A stretch of 16,722 nt of DNA from an uncultured Paludibacter sp. (GTDB taxonomy: Bacteria > Bacteroidota > Bacteroidia > Bacteroidales > Paludibacteraceae), in contig CALFXE010000109.1 in assembly GCA_937927845.1 (NCBI GenBank), forward strand, positions 1 to 16,722, written 5' to 3'. Below the pieces are notes generated by a model. The model saw nothing but the letters and a program-made list of their open reading frames with translations. It made no database searches and was not told where the DNA came from. Both the position numbers and the translations under genes were made by a program. Numbering within the stretch: position 1 is the stretch's first letter; each line of letters opens with the position of its first letter. This document shows, piece after piece, positions 14,654 through 16,722 of this stretch.

Positions 14654-15526
14654 TTATTTCTTTATACTCAGCATTCCTTGTGTTCCAAAGTTGGTGTAAA
14701 GCCCTGTCATTATTTGCTCGTGGTGTTCATTATATTTTTTAATATGTTCTGCCATACCAATAAAGTCAACAGGCGTGCGGAATGGTTTTTCGCCTTTGGG
14801 TTTTTCAAGAAGTTCAGCATAAGCGTCTGCCACTTTTTGAGGGTCTTGTTGCGGATTGTTCTTTAGAACATTCTCAAAATTTTGAAGTGCTATTTCAGGC
14901 ACTTTTGCAAAATCGCCATAAGCGGCTTCTCTACTTTTGTCGCTTGGTTTTATTAGATTTTCGTTAAATGAAGTTGGGTATCCCCCAGGCTCTACAATAC
15001 AATTTTCAATTCCGAAACCAGAAAGCTCTACCCTGTAATTTTCTGCCAGTGCTTCCAATGCCCATTTTGAAGCCTGATAAGCTCCATAAAACGGTAAAGC
15101 TATTCTGCCCAATAAGCTGGAAGTATAAACAATCAAACCGTCCTTCTTTTCACGGAAATAGGGAACAACAGCCCTGTTCATACGTTGAACGCCAAAAACA
15201 TTAATGTCAAATACTTTTTGAAAATCGGCAGGTGTAAAAAACTCCTGCATTCCAAGAACTCCGGTACCTGCATTGTTTATCAAAACATCTAAGCCATTAA
15301 GGTCTGCAATAGCTTTTTGCACTCCGTTGTTTACGCTTGTATCGTCAGTAACATCAATTTCTATAATTTTTGCTCCTGCTTTACTCAGTTCGTCCGCAAT
15401 TGATTTGTTTTTTCCATTGATGTCCCGCATAGAAGCGGCAACCGACTGACCTTTATGCAATAGTGCTAATACAATTAATTTTCCGAAGCCACCACTTGCG
15501 CCTGTTATTAAAATTTTCTTTGTCAT
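14654..15526 (-). CDS. short-chain dehydrogenase/reductase (SDR)
   Basis: A 290-residue cytosolic NAD(P)-dependent oxidoreductase of the classical SDR family. The Rossmann glycine motif is TGASGGFG (residues 8-15). NNAG is at 84-87. The catalytic set is Asn109 (FDINVFG), Ser137 (IVYTSS), Tyr150 and Lys154 (YQASK). PGG after strand 6 is in place. An Arg in ASMRD after the second strand hints at NADP preference. Length is slightly above the 250-residue norm because of a C-terminal extension. Substrate is unknown. It follows an AraC-type regulator by 68 nt. That gap holds a 12-bp direct repeat suited to an AraC-type dimer, so it is probably the regulator's target. The segment is less AT-rich than its neighbours, suggesting a different origin. 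Confidence 0.9.
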   Translation of the reverse strand: MTKKILITGASGGFGKLIVLALLHKGQSVAASMRDINGKNKSIADELSKAGAKIIEIDVTDDTSVNNGVQKAIADLNGLDVLINNAGTGVLGMQEFFTPADFQKVFDINVFGVQRMNRAVVPYFREKKDGLIVYTSSLLGRIALPFYGAYQASKWALEALAENYRVELSGFGIENCIVEPGGYPTSFNENLIKPSDKSREAAYGDFAKVPEIALQNFENVLKNNPQQDPQKVADAYAELLEKPKGEKPFRTPVDFIGMAEHIKKYNEHHEQIMTGLYTNFGTQGMLSIKK

Positions 15527-15579
15527 AATCTATTTGAATTTGTTGATGCAAATTTCCAAATAGGTTATGGGTTGGTTAT

Positions 15580-15612
15580 GGTGAGAAGTTCCGATTATTT
15601 GGTGAGAAGTTC
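15580..15612 (-). promoter_or_regulatory. candidate AraC-type operator: direct repeats 21 bp apart
   Basis: GGTGAGAAGTTC occurs perfectly at 15580-15591 and 15601-15612, one repeat every 21 bp, the spacing of paired half-sites of AraC-family proteins. The second copy covers the last codons of the regulator gene and the first lies in the gap, 54 nt before the SDR start. Confidence 0.5.
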
Positions 15613-15990
15613 AGTTTTTGAATTTAGTTCACGAAATTGTTTCGGGGTCTTACCTTCATAGCTCTTGAAAAATTTGGTGAAGTTAGAAGGGTCAAAAGTT
15701 AATGTCTGTGCGATATGTGAGATTGTGTTGTTGGTTGTAAGCAAAAGTTCTTTAGAAATTTCCATAAGCCGCTCTTCATAAATATCGCAGGGCGATTTCC
15801 CTAATACTTCTTGAATTGTATTGCTCAAATGTTTGGGACTTACAAATAGCAATTCCGCTAAATCCTTTATCTCAAAAGTTTTGTCAGCCATACCGTTTTT
15901 AAGGTCGGTCAAATGTTTGTCAAGCTCGTGAAGATACTGGGCTACTATTTCCTTTTGTCTTACAGATGATTTATCTTTTTCTGTTGTCAT
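15595..15990 (-). CDS. AraC-family DNA-binding regulator, short form
   Basis: 131 residues from ATG at 15990 (MTTEKDKSSVRQKEIV). The open frame continues upstream for 32 codons, but these are a translation of the left arm of element 6 (PSPSPFPLAV…) and I exclude them. The protein is almost only the double HTH domain: HTH 1 around IKDLAELLFVSPKHLSNTIQEVLGKSP, then RLMEISKELLLTTNNTISHIAQTLTFDPSNFTKFFKSYEGKTPKQFR, the AraC signature. There is no N-terminal effector domain, so it may act constitutively or be a truncated cassette form. The start lies 46 nt from the segment start. It is followed by the SDR gene; an operator-like repeat sits at the junction. Confidence 0.85.
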   Translation of the reverse strand: MTTEKDKSSVRQKEIVAQYLHELDKHLTDLKNGMADKTFEIKDLAELLFVSPKHLSNTIQEVLGKSPCDIYEERLMEISKELLLTTNNTISHIAQTLTFDPSNFTKFFKSYEGKTPKQFRELNSKTELLTK

Positions 15991-16036
15991 TCCGTTATCG
16001 TTATTGTTGTTTGGGTGTCTTTTTAGCCTGACCGCT

Positions 16037-16225
16037 AACGGGAAAGGGCTTGGCGAAGGCGGGGATAAGATAGACGGAAATTCCAACTAAACCCGAACCG
16101 AGCAAAAACCATTTTCGTTTTTTCAAAATTACAAAAAATAAAAAAACGAAATGGTTTTTTGCGGCTAAAAGTGTTGAAATCTTCTAAATGATAACTCTCA
16201 ACCCCGCTTTTGCCAAACCCATGTT
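16037..16225. repeat. attC-like structured element 6
   Basis: It is 189 bp from AAC to GTT. The internal stem is GGGCTTGGC-GAAG-GCGGGG with CCCCGC-TTTT-GCCAAACCC, one mismatch, a third stem sequence with the same layout. The small hairpin core is GACGGAAATTCC. The inner stem is GCAAAAACCATTTTCGTTTT with AAAACGAAATGGTTTTTTGC. Left flank GCCTGACCGCTAAC pairs with the right end of element 5; right flank GTTGTGCGCAGTATTT pairs with the left flank of element 7. Confidence 0.8.
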
Positions 16226-16667
16226 GTGCGCAGTATTTTTAGTTCGGCGACTTGGATTTAACTCGTTAAATTCATGTCAGAGAATTAAAAATCAAGCACG
16301 ACACCTGTTTTCACGCAAAAGTTTCCATAGAATTTTAGTTAACGTTTCAATAAATTTTCCGCACATTTTATTCAATCAGTTAAACGCAAAATTTGTAAAA
16401 GTCAAGCAGGATTTTTTAAGTCAGCGCTATTTTTGGGATAAATTTTAAGTTTTTTTGGAGCAACTTTTAGTCAGCGTTTTGGAAAAGTCAGCGCAATTTT
16501 TGGATACTCAAATCCGTAAGTTTTTCTCAAAGGTTTTTTCAGGATTTAGGAAAATCAGCGCAAAGAAATTCAAATTTTAGTCAGTTTTAGGAAAGTTAAA
16601 ATCAGGTCAAAATTTAATTTTTCAGACCGAAATTTCTATTGATGATTGCCCTTCAAATATTGCGCAC
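16226..16667. other. gene-free segment 6
   Basis: About 440 bp bounded by GTTGTGCGCAGTATTT and AAATATTGCGCACAAC. No gene is credible. The word TCAGCG recurs at 16421, 16471, 16488 and 16555, with related GTCAAGCAGG and GTCAGTTT, in A/T-rich sequence, as in segment 3. An 86-codon plus frame starts inside element 6 and is rejected. Confidence 0.5.
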
Positions 16668-16722
16668 AACGGAAAAAGTATTGGCGAAGTGCGGGCTAAA
16701 ATGAACTGAAAGTTCAATTTCA
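16668..16722. repeat. attC-like structured element 7, cut by the window end
   Basis: Left arm only: AAC, then GTATTGGC-GAAG-TGCGGG as in elements 1 and 2, followed by the small hairpin GAAC-TGAAA-GTTC. The right arm lies beyond the window. Confidence 0.7.

Overview
The window is AT-rich and reads as a chromosome segment of a flavobacterium (Bacteroidota, Chryseobacterium-like). Evidence: a secreted protein with a type IX secretion C-terminal tail, a lipoprotein with an acidic surface-export tail after the lipobox Cys, -7 promoter boxes of the form TAnnTTTG, and signal peptides ending in ...FSAQ, ...FSYSQ or ...LQAQ. Every supportable gene (12) lies on the minus strand.

The main feature is not a gene. 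Six complete structured elements, plus the start of a seventh, divide the window into six segments. Each element runs from an AAC to a GTT. Inside it pairs with itself through stems whose sequence varies while the pairing is kept. Outside it, the two ends of each inter-element SEGMENT are inverted repeats of each other and differ from segment to segment: GTTATCTGCAG/TTGCAGATAAC, GTTATATGCAGTGC/GCATTGCATATAAC, GTTATGTGATGTGGCA/TGCCATATCACATAAC, GTTATATGCAGTGC/GCATTGCATATAAC, GTTAGCGGTTCGGGC/GCCTGACCGCTAAC, GTTGTGCGCAGTATTT/AAATATTGCGCACAAC. This is the logic of integron gene cassettes: the outer arm of each attC matches the start of its own cassette, not that of the next one. My reading is that the window is an array of integron-like cassettes with unusually long (about 186-190 nt) attC-like sites. 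No integrase is present here, and the sites do not fit the classical GTTRRRY consensus.

Segments, left to right: (1) 209-1017, one compact gene for a two-helix membrane protein that may be abortive-infection-like. (2) 1198-7822, a large unit with an uncharacterised helical protein, a secreted lipase-like T9SS protein, a surface lipoprotein, a small beta-barrel and a Crp/Fnr regulator. (3) 8007-8442, no gene. (4) 8623-14455, a second large unit with a paralogue of the helical protein and a toxin-type operon: RHS core plus JAB-like domain, a candidate immunity lipoprotein, and two related transglutaminase-like proteins. (5) 14573-16039, a short-chain dehydrogenase and an AraC-type regulator. 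(6) 16223-16670, no gene.

Segments 2 and 4 share one chassis. Each has a ~178-bp right-flank repeat, an array of exact 21-bp units, and the paralogous SEVGHAKN gene at one end, and a ~130-bp left-flank repeat at the other. The cargo between is unrelated. In the direction of transcription, segment 4 encodes transglutaminase-like protein, toxin, lipoprotein, second transglutaminase-like protein, then the SEVGHAKN protein. Segment 2 encodes the regulator, barrel, lipoprotein, lipase, then SEVGHAKN.
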